Source: Spirochaetales bacterium (GTDB taxonomy: Bacteria > Spirochaetota > Spirochaetia > UBA9216). Taken from it: DNA of 52,077 bases. Of this stretch, positions 30,165-39,679 are shown one piece after another. The DNA lies in the NCBI GenBank assembly GCA_003245835.1, contig QKCC01000213.1, forward strand, positions 1 through 52,077, read 5' to 3'. The position numbers and the translations under genes were made by a program. Below the pieces are notes generated by a model. The model saw nothing but the letters and a program-made list of their open reading frames with translations. It did not search any database and was not told the origin of the DNA. Position 1 is the stretch's first letter. Each line of letters starts with the position of its first letter.

Positions 30165-31657
30165 TAATCTTCCTTGAGAATTGCTGAGGGCCGGATGCTG
30201 ATTTCTCTCGAAAATGTACTTTCATGAGGAATTTCGGCATTATCATACGATGTTACGGCAAAATAGTATAACTTGCCGTTTTTCAAACCGTCAATCACAA
30301 AAGTAACAACATTTCCGGCGTCTACGGGAGAGCTTCCCGCAATTGAGTCGACTCCGAAATAGTATCCTGGTTTGTCTCCGTAATATATTCTGTAACCTGC
30401 AATATCCTGATCAGTTACCGGCTGCCATGACAGCACCGCTTTTCCGTTTCCAGCCTTCCCTGTAAGATAATTAGGCGGCATCGGGGGCAGATTTTTTATA
30501 TAGTCAAGTTTAATGCTTTTAAGGACCGGCGTATTCACTCCTGTGCCGTCCGGGAACAGTTCCGTCATTATCTGGAGGTATCTGCCCTTCGTTTCGGGCG
30601 GAAGCATTTCACCGGGGGCAATCTGGTTCCATTTCGGATATGCAGCTGCCGGGCTGAAGTACTTGTTTGATATCCTGTAGTAATAATATATCTGTGTTCT
30701 GCCGGCAGTACTGTATTCCGCGGAAAGCTGGGTAAATCTGGTATCCGAATACTCCAGATCCAGGACCTCGGATGCTGCTGTGCCGCTTTCCATGCTGTAT
30801 TTGTTAAGCAGCGGAGATTCGAAGGAATTTGAAATTCTCAGCTCATCGAGGTAACCTGTGTAGCCTCTGCCTACAAGGATGACTGCTGCTTTCGCCGAAC
30901 CTATGAACGGGTAATATATCTCGCTGCTTTCTTCTCCGCTGCTGTTTGTATACACTGAATCCTCGGGAATTCCGTCGATAAGATATTCCAGCAGACCTGT
31001 CGAACTGTCATAACGGATCAGGTGATGGTGCCAGCGTTTGGGAATTAATGAGCGGGATGATTTTAGTATGAAACTTGTCTGCGACATATCAGGGGGTAGA
31101 AAGAAGTTTGTGAATTCCCAGAACAGATTTCTGCCTGAAATACCGCACAGTAGATCCTGTCTTGTTGTATTGCTGCCTGTTTCAACAGCTCCCGACCAAT
31201 GCAGGACAGCCTCTCCCTCTGAGAGACGGGCAGGGTTCAGCCAGAATTCTATTGTAAAATCATTCAGTCTTCCGCTGCCGGCGGCGAAGGACGCCGTCTC
31301 GGCAGGAATCAGTTCAAGAAAATTCTGATTGCCTGAAAAAACAGCCGCACCCGCACCTTTTTCTGCAACTGAGCCGGAGATTTCAACGCCCCGGTTGTTT
31401 TTAACTGTGTAGGTTCCGGCGGAATCATAAATACCGTTGTTGAACTGAATCAGCAGTTCGGTACTCTGATCAGGAATGTATTCATTGTCTGCGAGCTGCA
31501 TGGTCGCCATTCCGTTGGGACCGTCTGCAAGCCGCGTTTCCATACTGAAAATTTTGCCCCATCCCTGGTCACCGCCGATGACAAGCTGCTCTGAATAGAG
31601 CCGAAACACTGCAGAGATGGTGAGTATTAATACCAGAACTGTCTTTCTTACGTACAT
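30164..31657 (-). CDS. Exported LamG/concanavalin-like plus fibronectin type III domain protein
   Basis: Signal peptide; FTIEFWLNPARLSEGEAVLHWSG...WHHHLIRYDSSTGLLEYLIDG and AVLSWQPVTDQDIAGYRIYYGD...GLKNGKLYYFAVTSYD. Confidence 0.75.
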   Translation of the reverse strand: MYVRKTVLVLILTISAVFRLYSEQLVIGGDQGWGKIFSMETRLADGPNGMATMQLADNEYIPDQSTELLIQFNNGIYDSAGTYTVKNNRGVEISGSVAEKGAGAAVFSGNQNFLELIPAETASFAAGSGRLNDFTIEFWLNPARLSEGEAVLHWSGAVETGSNTTRQDLLCGISGRNLFWEFTNFFLPPDMSQTSFILKSSRSLIPKRWHHHLIRYDSSTGLLEYLIDGIPEDSVYTNSSGEESSEIYYPFIGSAKAAVILVGRGYTGYLDELRISNSFESPLLNKYSMESGTAASEVLDLEYSDTRFTQLSAEYSTAGRTQIYYYYRISNKYFSPAAAYPKWNQIAPGEMLPPETKGRYLQIMTELFPDGTGVNTPVLKSIKLDYIKNLPPMPPNYLTGKAGNGKAVLSWQPVTDQDIAGYRIYYGDKPGYYFGVDSIAGSSPVDAGNVVTFVIDGLKNGKLYYFAVTSYDNAEIPHESTFSREISIRPSAILKED

Positions 31658-31732
31658 AGCTTCTTTTTATTAATCGGTAATATTGCCGCTATTCATAATA
31701 GTAATTATGTTATAATTGAAAGAGGCACAACA

Positions 31733-33526
31733 ATGGAAAGGCTGAAAGCTGCTGTTTCGGAGTTTCCCGATTCACCGGGTGTTTACCTGATGAAGGACAA
31801 GAACGGCAAAATAATATATATCGGCAAGGCTTTAAATCTTAAAAAAAGGGTCAGCTCTTATTTTCTTAAAAACCGTGATCCGAAGACTACAGTACTTGTC
31901 ACGAAAATCCATGAAATCGAAACTATCCTGACTGAATCAGAATATGAGGCCCTGCTGCTTGAAAATATTCTGATTAAAAAATGGAACCCCAGATACAATA
32001 TCCGTTTGAAGGACGGAAAAAGCTACCCGGTGGTACGTATCACGAACGAGGAGTTTCCGAGGATTTTTAAAACCAGGAGAGTCATCCGTGACGGATCCAG
32101 GTATTATGGACCGTTTCCGTCTGCGGGACTTCTGAATATCTACATGGAAACCATAGAGAAAATTTTTCCGCTCAGGAAGTGCCGCGGAGAGCTTAAAAAG
32201 CGCGAATATCCTTGTCTTTATTACCATATCGGCCGGTGTTCAGCGCCGTGCGCAGGCAAGATCTCGGCAGAGGACTACGGCAAAATCGTTGAAAAGGTGG
32301 AAGAACTTCTTTCCGGCGACAACGAAAATCTGCTCGAGTGGCTGAAAACAAGAATGATCGAAGCCTCTGCTTCACAGGAATATGAAAAAGCCGCGGAATT
32401 TCGTGATGCGTTTCAGGCTGCGGAGGGTCTGATAGCGGAGTTTGATCAGAAAATTGTAGATTTCAATGATATGCAGAGGGACTTCATAGCGTTCTCTTCG
32501 TTTGAGAATCTATATACATTTGCGGTATTCCAGATGCGGGACGGCAAGCTGACGGGAAGAGATCTGTACAGAACGGAATTCGCCTCGGCTGACGAAGAGG
32601 CCCTGGAACAGTTCATCATCCAGTATTATTCGGAACAGGCTGAGATTCCGAATGAGATCTACTTTTCTAAACCGATCGACCTCACCCTGATAATCGATTT
32701 TTTCAAAAACGAGAAGAAATGCCGGCCTGAACTTCTCTACCCTGAGAAGGGCCAGAACCGGTCCATTCTGAAGATGGCCGAGGAGAACGCCTGGCAGGAT
32801 ATAGCGAAGCGTAAAAGACAAGTCAAAAACGAGGAAGGCCTTTCAATGCTGAAGGATGTTCTCGGTCTTCCGAGACTGCCGCGCAGGATTGAAGGTTTTG
32901 ACATCGCCCAGCTGCACGGAAAATATCCGGCGGCGTCCCTGATTACCTTCCGGGACGGGGTCCCGGACAGAAGCAATTACCGGCATTTCCATCTTAAAAC
33001 GTTGGGCGGAAAGATCGACGATTTTGCCGCTGTACGCGAGGCTGTTTCACGAAGGTACACAAGGCTCTTGAATGAAAATATACCGATGCCTGACCTGATA
33101 CTTATCGACGGCGGTGCGGGACAGGTAAGCGCTGCGCAGGGAGTTCTTGCCGCTCTTGGGCTGGAGTACATACCGCTTGCCGGGCTTGCAAAGCGAAACG
33201 AAGAGATTTATCTGAGCGGCAAAAGTAAACCGATTGTTCTTCCGGCCGGCGATCCTGCACTCAGGGTTCTACAGTATGTCAGGGATGAAACCCATCGTTT
33301 TGCCACTGCGTTCAACAAGAAAATGAGGCAGAAAGACGGCCGGTTTTCCGTGCTTGAAAGCGTACCCGGGATCGGTCCGTCAAAAAGCCGGAAACTGATT
33401 CAGACCTTCGGCTCGCTCGATGATATTCTGAAGCAAAGCGATGAAGCCCTCAGAACTGCCGCCGGATTAAACGCCGCGACCGTAGATGCTCTCAGGGCCG
33501 CAATAAACGGGACTGAAAAAAACTAA
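31733..33526 (+). CDS. uvrC: Excinuclease ABC subunit C
   Basis: PDSPGVYLMKDKNGKIIYIGKALNLKKRVSSYF; YHIGRCSAPCAGKIS; DLILIDGGAGQVSAAQGVL; C-terminal HhH GIGPSKSRKLIQTFGSLDDI. Confidence 0.96.
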   Translation: MERLKAAVSEFPDSPGVYLMKDKNGKIIYIGKALNLKKRVSSYFLKNRDPKTTVLVTKIHEIETILTESEYEALLLENILIKKWNPRYNIRLKDGKSYPVVRITNEEFPRIFKTRRVIRDGSRYYGPFPSAGLLNIYMETIEKIFPLRKCRGELKKREYPCLYYHIGRCSAPCAGKISAEDYGKIVEKVEELLSGDNENLLEWLKTRMIEASASQEYEKAAEFRDAFQAAEGLIAEFDQKIVDFNDMQRDFIAFSSFENLYTFAVFQMRDGKLTGRDLYRTEFASADEEALEQFIIQYYSEQAEIPNEIYFSKPIDLTLIIDFFKNEKKCRPELLYPEKGQNRSILKMAEENAWQDIAKRKRQVKNEEGLSMLKDVLGLPRLPRRIEGFDIAQLHGKYPAASLITFRDGVPDRSNYRHFHLKTLGGKIDDFAAVREAVSRRYTRLLNENIPMPDLILIDGGAGQVSAAQGVLAALGLEYIPLAGLAKRNEEIYLSGKSKPIVLPAGDPALRVLQYVRDETHRFATAFNKKMRQKDGRFSVLESVPGIGPSKSRKLIQTFGSLDDILKQSDEALRTAAGLNAATVDALRAAINGTEKN

Positions 33527-33545
33527 TAATATTTTAACAAAAAAA

Positions 33546-33574
33546 TTGACATTCGGTATAAGTTGTAATAAATT
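33546..33574 (+). promoter_or_regulatory. Sigma70-like promoter for the ncRNA candidate
   Basis: TTGACA (33546-33551), 17-nt spacer, TAAATT (33569-33574). Confidence 0.5.
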
Positions 33575-33579
33575 TATAC

Positions 33580-33812
33580 ATAGAAGAGGTAAAACAAGCG
33601 GCAACATAGGTCCTGGACCTCTGGAATGTCTGCTTCGAAACTTGCTTGGAGGAGGAGAGTATGACTCCACCTGAAGGATGTCGCCGGTGCTGAACCGGCG
33701 GTTAGGATTCAAATTTTAGGGGCTTATCCCTTATTATTAAGTGAGGATTCAGTTGCCGTATTGTGACGTCACTGAATTTTCTAAAGCCGGTAATCAGTCC
33801 GGCTTTTTTTTT
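33580..33812 (+). ncRNA. Candidate structured noncoding RNA, family not identified
   Basis: Promoter-like sequence upstream, no convincing ORF, several hairpins (AGGT/ACCT; CGCCGG-N7-CCGGCG at 33682-33700; AGGG/CCCT; TTCAGT/ACTGAA), intrinsic terminator at the 3' end. Confidence 0.6.
33784..33812 (+). terminator. Intrinsic terminator of the ncRNA candidate
   Basis: aagccgg-taatcagt-ccggctt followed by a T tract. Confidence 0.88.
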
Positions 33813-33887
33813 GCCGTAAAACCTACAATTTATAAAAAAATATGATTCTTCCTGCTTTCCGATCTATAATGTTTTTCAGGAAATAAT

Positions 33888-34928
33888 ATGAAAAAAATAT
33901 CGAAGATTTTTGTTTTTCAATTCGTATTTTACATGGTTATTCTTACGGCAGCATCTGCTGAAGAACTGACGCTGGCGACGGTTGATACCTGGCCTGCAAT
34001 CAGTGCGGGCGGGTTTATCTCATGTGAAGAATATGAACCGGCCAATGATCGAAGCTTCAGAATGGAATTATTGACCTCCGGTCTGAAGGCGCTGGATGCC
34101 GATGTAATAGTACTGAACGGGATCAATCCTGCCGGCGAAACGGCAGAAATGATAGCAGCCGAGCTTGGAATGAATCAGGAGTCCTGGGTTTCAAAGGCCG
34201 GTGTTCGAGTAGGTCCTGTAAGCCTTCCTCTGAATCTTCAAACCGGCGATGCAATTCTTACTTCAGAACGTCTGACCTCCGAACCGGTTGGCCGGATGCA
34301 TCTTGACGGACTGCTGTCAACGGGTAAAATAACGCTGCTTTCAAAAAAGGGTGTTCAGATCTTCGGCCGGAAGATAATTTCCGGAGAAACAGGGTTTTAC
34401 CTGTTTTCTGTTGTCTGGACCGAATCGCTTTTTGATGATGAACGAAGCCTGAATGGTCTCATGAAGGCATACCTGGCAGAAGAAATCTCCGCGAAGGAAT
34501 ATACCGCTTATTTAGGCAACGCCGTAGAAGGCTCTGTCCTTCGCGCCGGACAGGCGGCTGAAACGCTGTCTTTTATTAACAGTATTGCCGGAGAATCTCC
34601 CGTCGTTATAATGGGCAGCCTTAACGCGCTGCCGGAAAGCCGAGAGCTGCAGCTGCTGAAAAATGCGGGGTTTAAAGATGTATTTGAAACAGCCGGCAAG
34701 GGTACCGGCTGTACTGTCGACGTTTCCGGCAATACAAACTTCGATAAAATTCCTGAGGACGGTATTTCCGGCGCACAAAAGCTGCTGTCCGGGTGTTACC
34801 GAGCTGACTATATTCTGATCAGGGGAAATGAGCTGAAAGCGGTCGCCGCAGATGTAGTACTTAATAAGCCTGTTTACGGTGTATACCCTTCACTGCACTA
34901 CGGGGTTAGGGCGGTAATCAGGTTTTAG
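33888..34928 (+). CDS. Exported EEP-fold (endonuclease/exonuclease/phosphatase-like) protein with degenerate catalytic motifs
   Basis: Signal peptide; LKALDADVIVLNGINP, VVIMGSLNALPESRELQLL, ADYILIRGNEL, PSLHYGVRAVI follow EEP motif order but lack acidic residues. Confidence 0.55.
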   Translation: MKKISKIFVFQFVFYMVILTAASAEELTLATVDTWPAISAGGFISCEEYEPANDRSFRMELLTSGLKALDADVIVLNGINPAGETAEMIAAELGMNQESWVSKAGVRVGPVSLPLNLQTGDAILTSERLTSEPVGRMHLDGLLSTGKITLLSKKGVQIFGRKIISGETGFYLFSVVWTESLFDDERSLNGLMKAYLAEEISAKEYTAYLGNAVEGSVLRAGQAAETLSFINSIAGESPVVIMGSLNALPESRELQLLKNAGFKDVFETAGKGTGCTVDVSGNTNFDKIPEDGISGAQKLLSGCYRADYILIRGNELKAVAADVVLNKPVYGVYPSLHYGVRAVIRF

Positions 34929-34959
34929 TATAATGAGCTGCCGCTGAAAAGCTGCGGCT

Positions 34960-35940
34960 TCAGGAGGCTGCCCTGGTGCCTTTTCGCTCAATGAGTGTGT
35001 AAAGGTACAGCTGGGCGGTTATTTCCCGGTGTTCCTGCCGCGCGGTCCGCAATCGTATGTCGTAATCAGCGGTCAGTGAAATAATATCCCGGATATTCTG
35101 TTCGCTGTAGTGTTTCAGCGCTTCGGAGTAGACGGCCTGAGCCTTCTTTCCCCTGATGTTGTTTTTATAACATGCGGACTGGAAGGATTCTCCGCTGCTG
35201 AGTTCCGCCGCTATTCCCTGAAGGTTTCTTAACTGCCACAAAAGACCTCCAAGCAGCTGAACGGTATTTGTATCGTTTCCGAGCATTATCTTCTGAAGTA
35301 TTTCGAGCGAACCCGGCAGGTCTGCATCTGCTATTTTATTGAACAGTGAGAAGACATTTTCTTCCTTTCCATGGTAGAAAAAGTTTTCAATGTCGGGTTT
35401 TGAGATAAGCGCGCCTTCACCGAAAAAGAGTGCGAGCTTTTCACATTCCTTTTTCATATCGGTCGTATTGTTTTCAATCAGGGTAAGCAGCAGCTCTATG
35501 GCCTCCGGTTCGATCTCTATCTTGCGGTTTCTGAAGAATCCCGACAGCCATCCCTTCTTCTGGCCTTCAAACATCTCCCAGAAAATCTTCTGGTTCTGCT
35601 TGGGTATTATCTTTCCCAGCCCGTTTTTCAGCGAGGTTTCATCCGAAAGAAAAACGATTACTGCATCTTTGGCCGGTGATGAAAAATAGGCTTTGAACTC
35701 ATCAATGTCGGTTTTTTTGAGCAGGTCAGCCTGACCGACGATAATAAGCTTCCATGCCGAAAAGAGTGATCCGTTTTTTACCAGCGAAAGAATATCCGAG
35801 ACTGTACTTTCGAACGGATAAAATCTGTGCTGCTCGGGTTCTTCGCCGAAACTTTCAGAAAGCCTGTTTTTAAGCTGTTTGAGGAAGATATTGCGTTCGC
35901 CGGTTTCGGGGCCGGAAAGCAGCCAGGCCGCCTCAGTCAT
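34960..35940 (-). CDS. holA: DNA polymerase III subunit delta
   Basis: 326 aa HolA-like: FLKQLKNRL, LFSAWKLIIVGQADLLKKTDIDEFKAYFSSPAKDAVIVFLSDE, MLGNDTNTVQLLGGLLWQLRNL. Confidence 0.8.
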   Translation of the reverse strand: MTEAAWLLSGPETGERNIFLKQLKNRLSESFGEEPEQHRFYPFESTVSDILSLVKNGSLFSAWKLIIVGQADLLKKTDIDEFKAYFSSPAKDAVIVFLSDETSLKNGLGKIIPKQNQKIFWEMFEGQKKGWLSGFFRNRKIEIEPEAIELLLTLIENNTTDMKKECEKLALFFGEGALISKPDIENFFYHGKEENVFSLFNKIADADLPGSLEILQKIMLGNDTNTVQLLGGLLWQLRNLQGIAAELSSGESFQSACYKNNIRGKKAQAVYSEALKHYSEQNIRDIISLTADYDIRLRTARQEHREITAQLYLYTLIERKGTRAAS

Positions 35941-36541
35941 AATCCCTGACTATACATTTAAGTTTTCCGAGAACCTTTACGTTCTGAGTGTATATCGGCG
36001 GGTAAACCGGGTTTTCCGCTTTCAGCTTGATCCGGTTTTTTTCCCGGTAGAATCGCTTCAAAGTGTATGCCTCATCATTTATCATCGCTACAACAATGTC
36101 TCCGTTCTCGGCGCTGTTTTTCTGGGTGAAAATCGCGACATCCCCGTCAAGAATTCCGACGTCCTGCATACTGTCGCCCGCAACGTGGAGCGCGAAAAAT
36201 TTTCCGCTTCCGAGGCGTGTCGACGGCATATTCAGCATTCCGTCGTAATTTTCTTCCGCAAAAAGCGGTTTGCCTGCCGCTACCTTGCCCAGAATCGGTA
36301 TCTGTATCGTTTCGGGTTCGTCGGTCTTCTTTTTATCAAGAATTTCAATAGTCCGTGAGCGGTTGCCGTCGCATTTTATCCTGCCCTTCTTTTCAAGCGC
36401 CTTTATGTGATCGTAGGCGCCTTTGACCGAAATGTTGAATGACGCGGCCATTTCACGGATTGTAGGCGGATAATTATGCTTGTCGATAAACGCTCTGATA
36501 TATTCCAGAGTCTCTTCCTGGCGTTTAGTCAGTTCCTTCAT
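35933..36541 (-). CDS. lexA: LexA repressor
   Basis: LTKRQEETLEYIRAFIDKHNYPPTIREMAASFNISVKGAYDHIKALEKKG; cleavage-site context VAAGKPLFAEEN; GDSMQDVGILDGDVAIF. Confidence 0.95.
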   Translation of the reverse strand: MKELTKRQEETLEYIRAFIDKHNYPPTIREMAASFNISVKGAYDHIKALEKKGRIKCDGNRSRTIEILDKKKTDEPETIQIPILGKVAAGKPLFAEENYDGMLNMPSTRLGSGKFFALHVAGDSMQDVGILDGDVAIFTQKNSAENGDIVVAMINDEAYTLKRFYREKNRIKLKAENPVYPPIYTQNVKVLGKLKCIVRDYD

Positions 36542-37911
36542 TTTTTTATCTCAATATCGAATTTCTTGATCTTGCCGTGCAGGTTACTCGGGTAAATTCC
36601 AAGACTTTGTGCCGCTTTTGTAATATTATACTCATTTTCTTCAAGTTTATGAAGCAGAAGCATTCGTTCAAATTCATCTCTTGCTTCAGAGAGTTTCATA
36701 TTACTGAATTTCTCAATAAGCGGGTTGCTGATTTTCTCAGGCTTGTCATCGGCCGGGCCCAGGAATTTCTCGGCAGTTTCCCTGCTGATTATATCTTCTT
36801 CAGACATAATTGTAACACGTTCGATATAATTTTTCAGCTCTCTGACGTTTCCCGGCCAGCTGTATTCAAGTAAAAAAGCCATTGCCCCGTCCGAGAACTT
36901 TGAAGCGGTGATATTTCCATTATTTTTCATCTGGTCGATGAAATGTTCGATCAGCATTGGAATGTCCTCACTGCGTTCGGCAAGCGGAGGGACATGGATA
37001 GGTACGACATTCAGCCGGAAATACAGGTCTTCCCTGAATTTACCCGCCGAGATTTCACGCTGAATATCCTTGTTTGTCGCTGCGATAACCCGCACATCAA
37101 CAGAGCGGGTTTCTTCGCTGCCGACACGTTCAAAGCGCATCTCCTGAATAACGCGCAGGACTTTGGCCTGGGCTGACAGCGACATATCGGCGACCTCATC
37201 GAGGAACAGGGTCCCGCCGTCGGCGCTTTCGAATTTACCCTTCCGCGTCGCAAGCGCACCTGTAAATGCTCCCTTTTCATGGCCGAAGAGTTCGCTTTCT
37301 ATCAGCGTGTCCGGTATTGCCGCGCAGTTTACCTCGATGAACGGCTGCGAGCTGCGCCTGGATTTTCTGTGGATTGCCCTGGCTACGAGCTCCTTTCCTG
37401 TACCGTTGTCTCCGGTTATCAGGATCTTGGCGTCCGACGCGGCTGATTGGTCTATTGTCTGCTTGATCTGCCTGATAGCTTCCGAATCGCCGATCATTTT
37501 TTCTTCGGAAATATATGATGACTTCAGCTGTTTATTTTCGGTTTTAAGCGCGTTCATCGCTATAGCGTTACGGGCAAGAGTCAGGATCTTGTCGAGAGAA
37601 AGCGGCTTTTCAAGGAAATCAAATGCGCCGAATTTTACGGCTTTTACAGCGAGATCTATATTTGCATGGCCGGAAATGATAATAACTTCGATTTCGGGGT
37701 ATTCTTCCTTGATCTTCTTAAGGACATCGATGCCTCCGATGTTGGGCAGCCAGACATCCAGAACGACAAGGTGAATGACCTCGGATTTCAGCATATCAAG
37801 GCCTTGAATTCCGTCTCCGGCGTCGAATACCGTGTAGGATTCGTCCTCAAAGATGTCGCGTAATACAGTCCTGATTCCGGGTTCATCGTCGATGACGAGA
37901 ATGTTAGCCAA
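36538..37911 (-). CDS. Sigma54-dependent NtrX/NtrC-type response regulator
   Basis: Receiver domain; ITGDNGTGKELVARAIH, GAFTGALATRKGKFESADGGTLFLDEVADM, FRLNVVPIHVPPLAERSEDIP; C-terminal Fis-type HTH. Confidence 0.93.
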   Translation of the reverse strand: MANILVIDDEPGIRTVLRDIFEDESYTVFDAGDGIQGLDMLKSEVIHLVVLDVWLPNIGGIDVLKKIKEEYPEIEVIIISGHANIDLAVKAVKFGAFDFLEKPLSLDKILTLARNAIAMNALKTENKQLKSSYISEEKMIGDSEAIRQIKQTIDQSAASDAKILITGDNGTGKELVARAIHRKSRRSSQPFIEVNCAAIPDTLIESELFGHEKGAFTGALATRKGKFESADGGTLFLDEVADMSLSAQAKVLRVIQEMRFERVGSEETRSVDVRVIAATNKDIQREISAGKFREDLYFRLNVVPIHVPPLAERSEDIPMLIEHFIDQMKNNGNITASKFSDGAMAFLLEYSWPGNVRELKNYIERVTIMSEEDIISRETAEKFLGPADDKPEKISNPLIEKFSNMKLSEARDEFERMLLLHKLEENEYNITKAAQSLGIYPSNLHGKIKKFDIEIKK

Positions 37912-39679
37912 TTTTTTTCTCCATAGGAAGATCTATAAAAAAGGTTGTACCGTGACCTTTATCCGATTCAAACCAGATTTGACCCCTATGATCGAAGATT
38001 ATTCGTTCGACAATCGGCAGGCCCAGCCCGGTTCCTTCACTTTTTGTAGTAAAATAGGGGTTAAATACCTGGTCCTGTTCTTCCGGGGCAATGCCGGCGC
38101 CTGTATCCTGAACCCTTATCCTACAGTAACTTGAATTCCCCTTTCTGACAAGATCGGTTTGTACCGAAATTCGTCCGTGTTCCGGTCCAATCGCTTCACA
38201 GCTGTTCTTCAGAAGGTTAAGAAATACCTGCTTCATCTGCTTTGGATCAACTTCAATCTCGATGGCTTCGTCTGCTGTCAGTGAAAATTCTATACCCGGG
38301 TAAGGCGTCCGGTATGCATCGACAGATTCCTTTATAAGGCGGCATATGTTCTGAACAGACGGCGAAGGCGCCGGCAGCCTCGAGAAATCCCTGAATTCCC
38401 TGAGCAGATTGTCAAGGCTGTTGACTTCCTGAATTATTCCGGTCATTGCCGATTCGAAAATACCTTTGATGCTGTCGGGGTTTTCCCTGAATTTACGAAG
38501 CAGACGCTCCGAAGAGAGCTTGATCGGTGTAAGAGGGTTTCTGAGCTCATGGGCAAGCTGCCTTGCTATCTCCTGCCATGCGGTTATTTTTTCAGTCTGC
38601 AGAATCTTTTTTCGCGAGTTTTCGAGTTCTCCCATCATCTGGTTGAACGACTTTATTAGATTGAAAAGTTCGTCACCTGACCTGGTCAGGATCCTGTAGG
38701 AATAATCACCGTCTGCGACACGGTGTGTTGCAGCCTCAAGGCTTACGATCGGCCTGATGACCTCGTCGCTGAGCAGGAATGAAATCAGTATTGAAATCAG
38801 GATAAGCGGAATTGTAAAAAAGGTATAAAAAAGGTAGAGAAGGGCGGTAAAATCATTCTGATTTTTCTGGTAGTTGATAAATACTTCGCGGGCTGCTGTC
38901 AGGCTTCTTGCTGTGCTGTCGAGGTTCTGGGGAAGCATTGAGCTTATCACGACGGAATAGCTGTCTGCACCTGTTTCATAAACCTGCAGATACCGCAGCA
39001 GGCTGGTCTCCGAACGATCCTCTCTTGGTAAAAGTCCGTCCGCCCCGTCGAGCGAGGGCATCTGCTGAAGCTCCGATTCAGCCGCACCGCTGAAAAATAC
39101 TGATTTACCCGAGCTGTCGAAGATCTGGATAGAGTCGATGCCGGGATTGGCATTGTGAATGTTATTCCACATCCTTAACGGTGACCGCTCGATATCAGAA
39201 AGTGACCTGCTGAATACCGGTCCCTGGGCAAAACTGACAAGGGTTTCAATTTTATCGTTGTAATAGGCAAGCGACAGGTCGAGTCCGCCGGTAATTGCCT
39301 TTCCAATTTCCGGTGAAAACCAGGTGTTGATCGCGGTGGTAACAAATCTCATCGAAACAATAGTCTGGGGAATGGAAGAAAGCAGTACGATCAGTGAAAA
39401 GAAGAGAATAAGATGAGTCTTGAACCTTGCCCCCGGGCTGCCGCTTTTGATGTCCTGGGTCAGCTTTCTGACGTTCACCAGAACATAGATAAGCAGTGCG
39501 AGCGGAAGAATGAAAGCCGCAGGAAGAATCAGAAAATTTGCGACATTGCTGCCGGATGGAATTCCCCGCAGAACTTCGCCCGTCAGGTAGTAAATCAGAG
39601 CGACAAGGATGACGTAAATAAGAAAAACGGAAATAATTCCGGACCTCGAAGCACCTGCTTTCTTGCTGTTAATTGCCAA
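37904..39679 (-). CDS. NtrY-like membrane sensor histidine kinase
   Basis: N-terminal TMs; HAMP-like EAATHRVADGDYSYRI; ARQLAHELRNPLTPIKLSSERLL; VFLNLLKNSCEAI; TKSEGTGLGLPIVERII. Confidence 0.9.
   Translation of the reverse strand: MAINSKKAGASRSGIISVFLIYVILVALIYYLTGEVLRGIPSGSNVANFLILPAAFILPLALLIYVLVNVRKLTQDIKSGSPGARFKTHLILFFSLIVLLSSIPQTIVSMRFVTTAINTWFSPEIGKAITGGLDLSLAYYNDKIETLVSFAQGPVFSRSLSDIERSPLRMWNNIHNANPGIDSIQIFDSSGKSVFFSGAAESELQQMPSLDGADGLLPREDRSETSLLRYLQVYETGADSYSVVISSMLPQNLDSTARSLTAAREVFINYQKNQNDFTALLYLFYTFFTIPLILISILISFLLSDEVIRPIVSLEAATHRVADGDYSYRILTRSGDELFNLIKSFNQMMGELENSRKKILQTEKITAWQEIARQLAHELRNPLTPIKLSSERLLRKFRENPDSIKGIFESAMTGIIQEVNSLDNLLREFRDFSRLPAPSPSVQNICRLIKESVDAYRTPYPGIEFSLTADEAIEIEVDPKQMKQVFLNLLKNSCEAIGPEHGRISVQTDLVRKGNSSYCRIRVQDTGAGIAPEEQDQVFNPYFTTKSEGTGLGLPIVERIIFDHRGQIWFESDKGHGTTFFIDLPMEKKIG

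Noticed and set aside
33467-33712. 81-aa minus-strand ORF over the ncRNA candidate
   Set aside because: Low-complexity translation overlapping the uvrC end and the structured RNA; no RBS or homology signal evident.
37163-37774. 203-aa plus-strand ORF
   Set aside because: Antisense to the sigma54 response regulator; Ser/Phe-rich shadow ORF.
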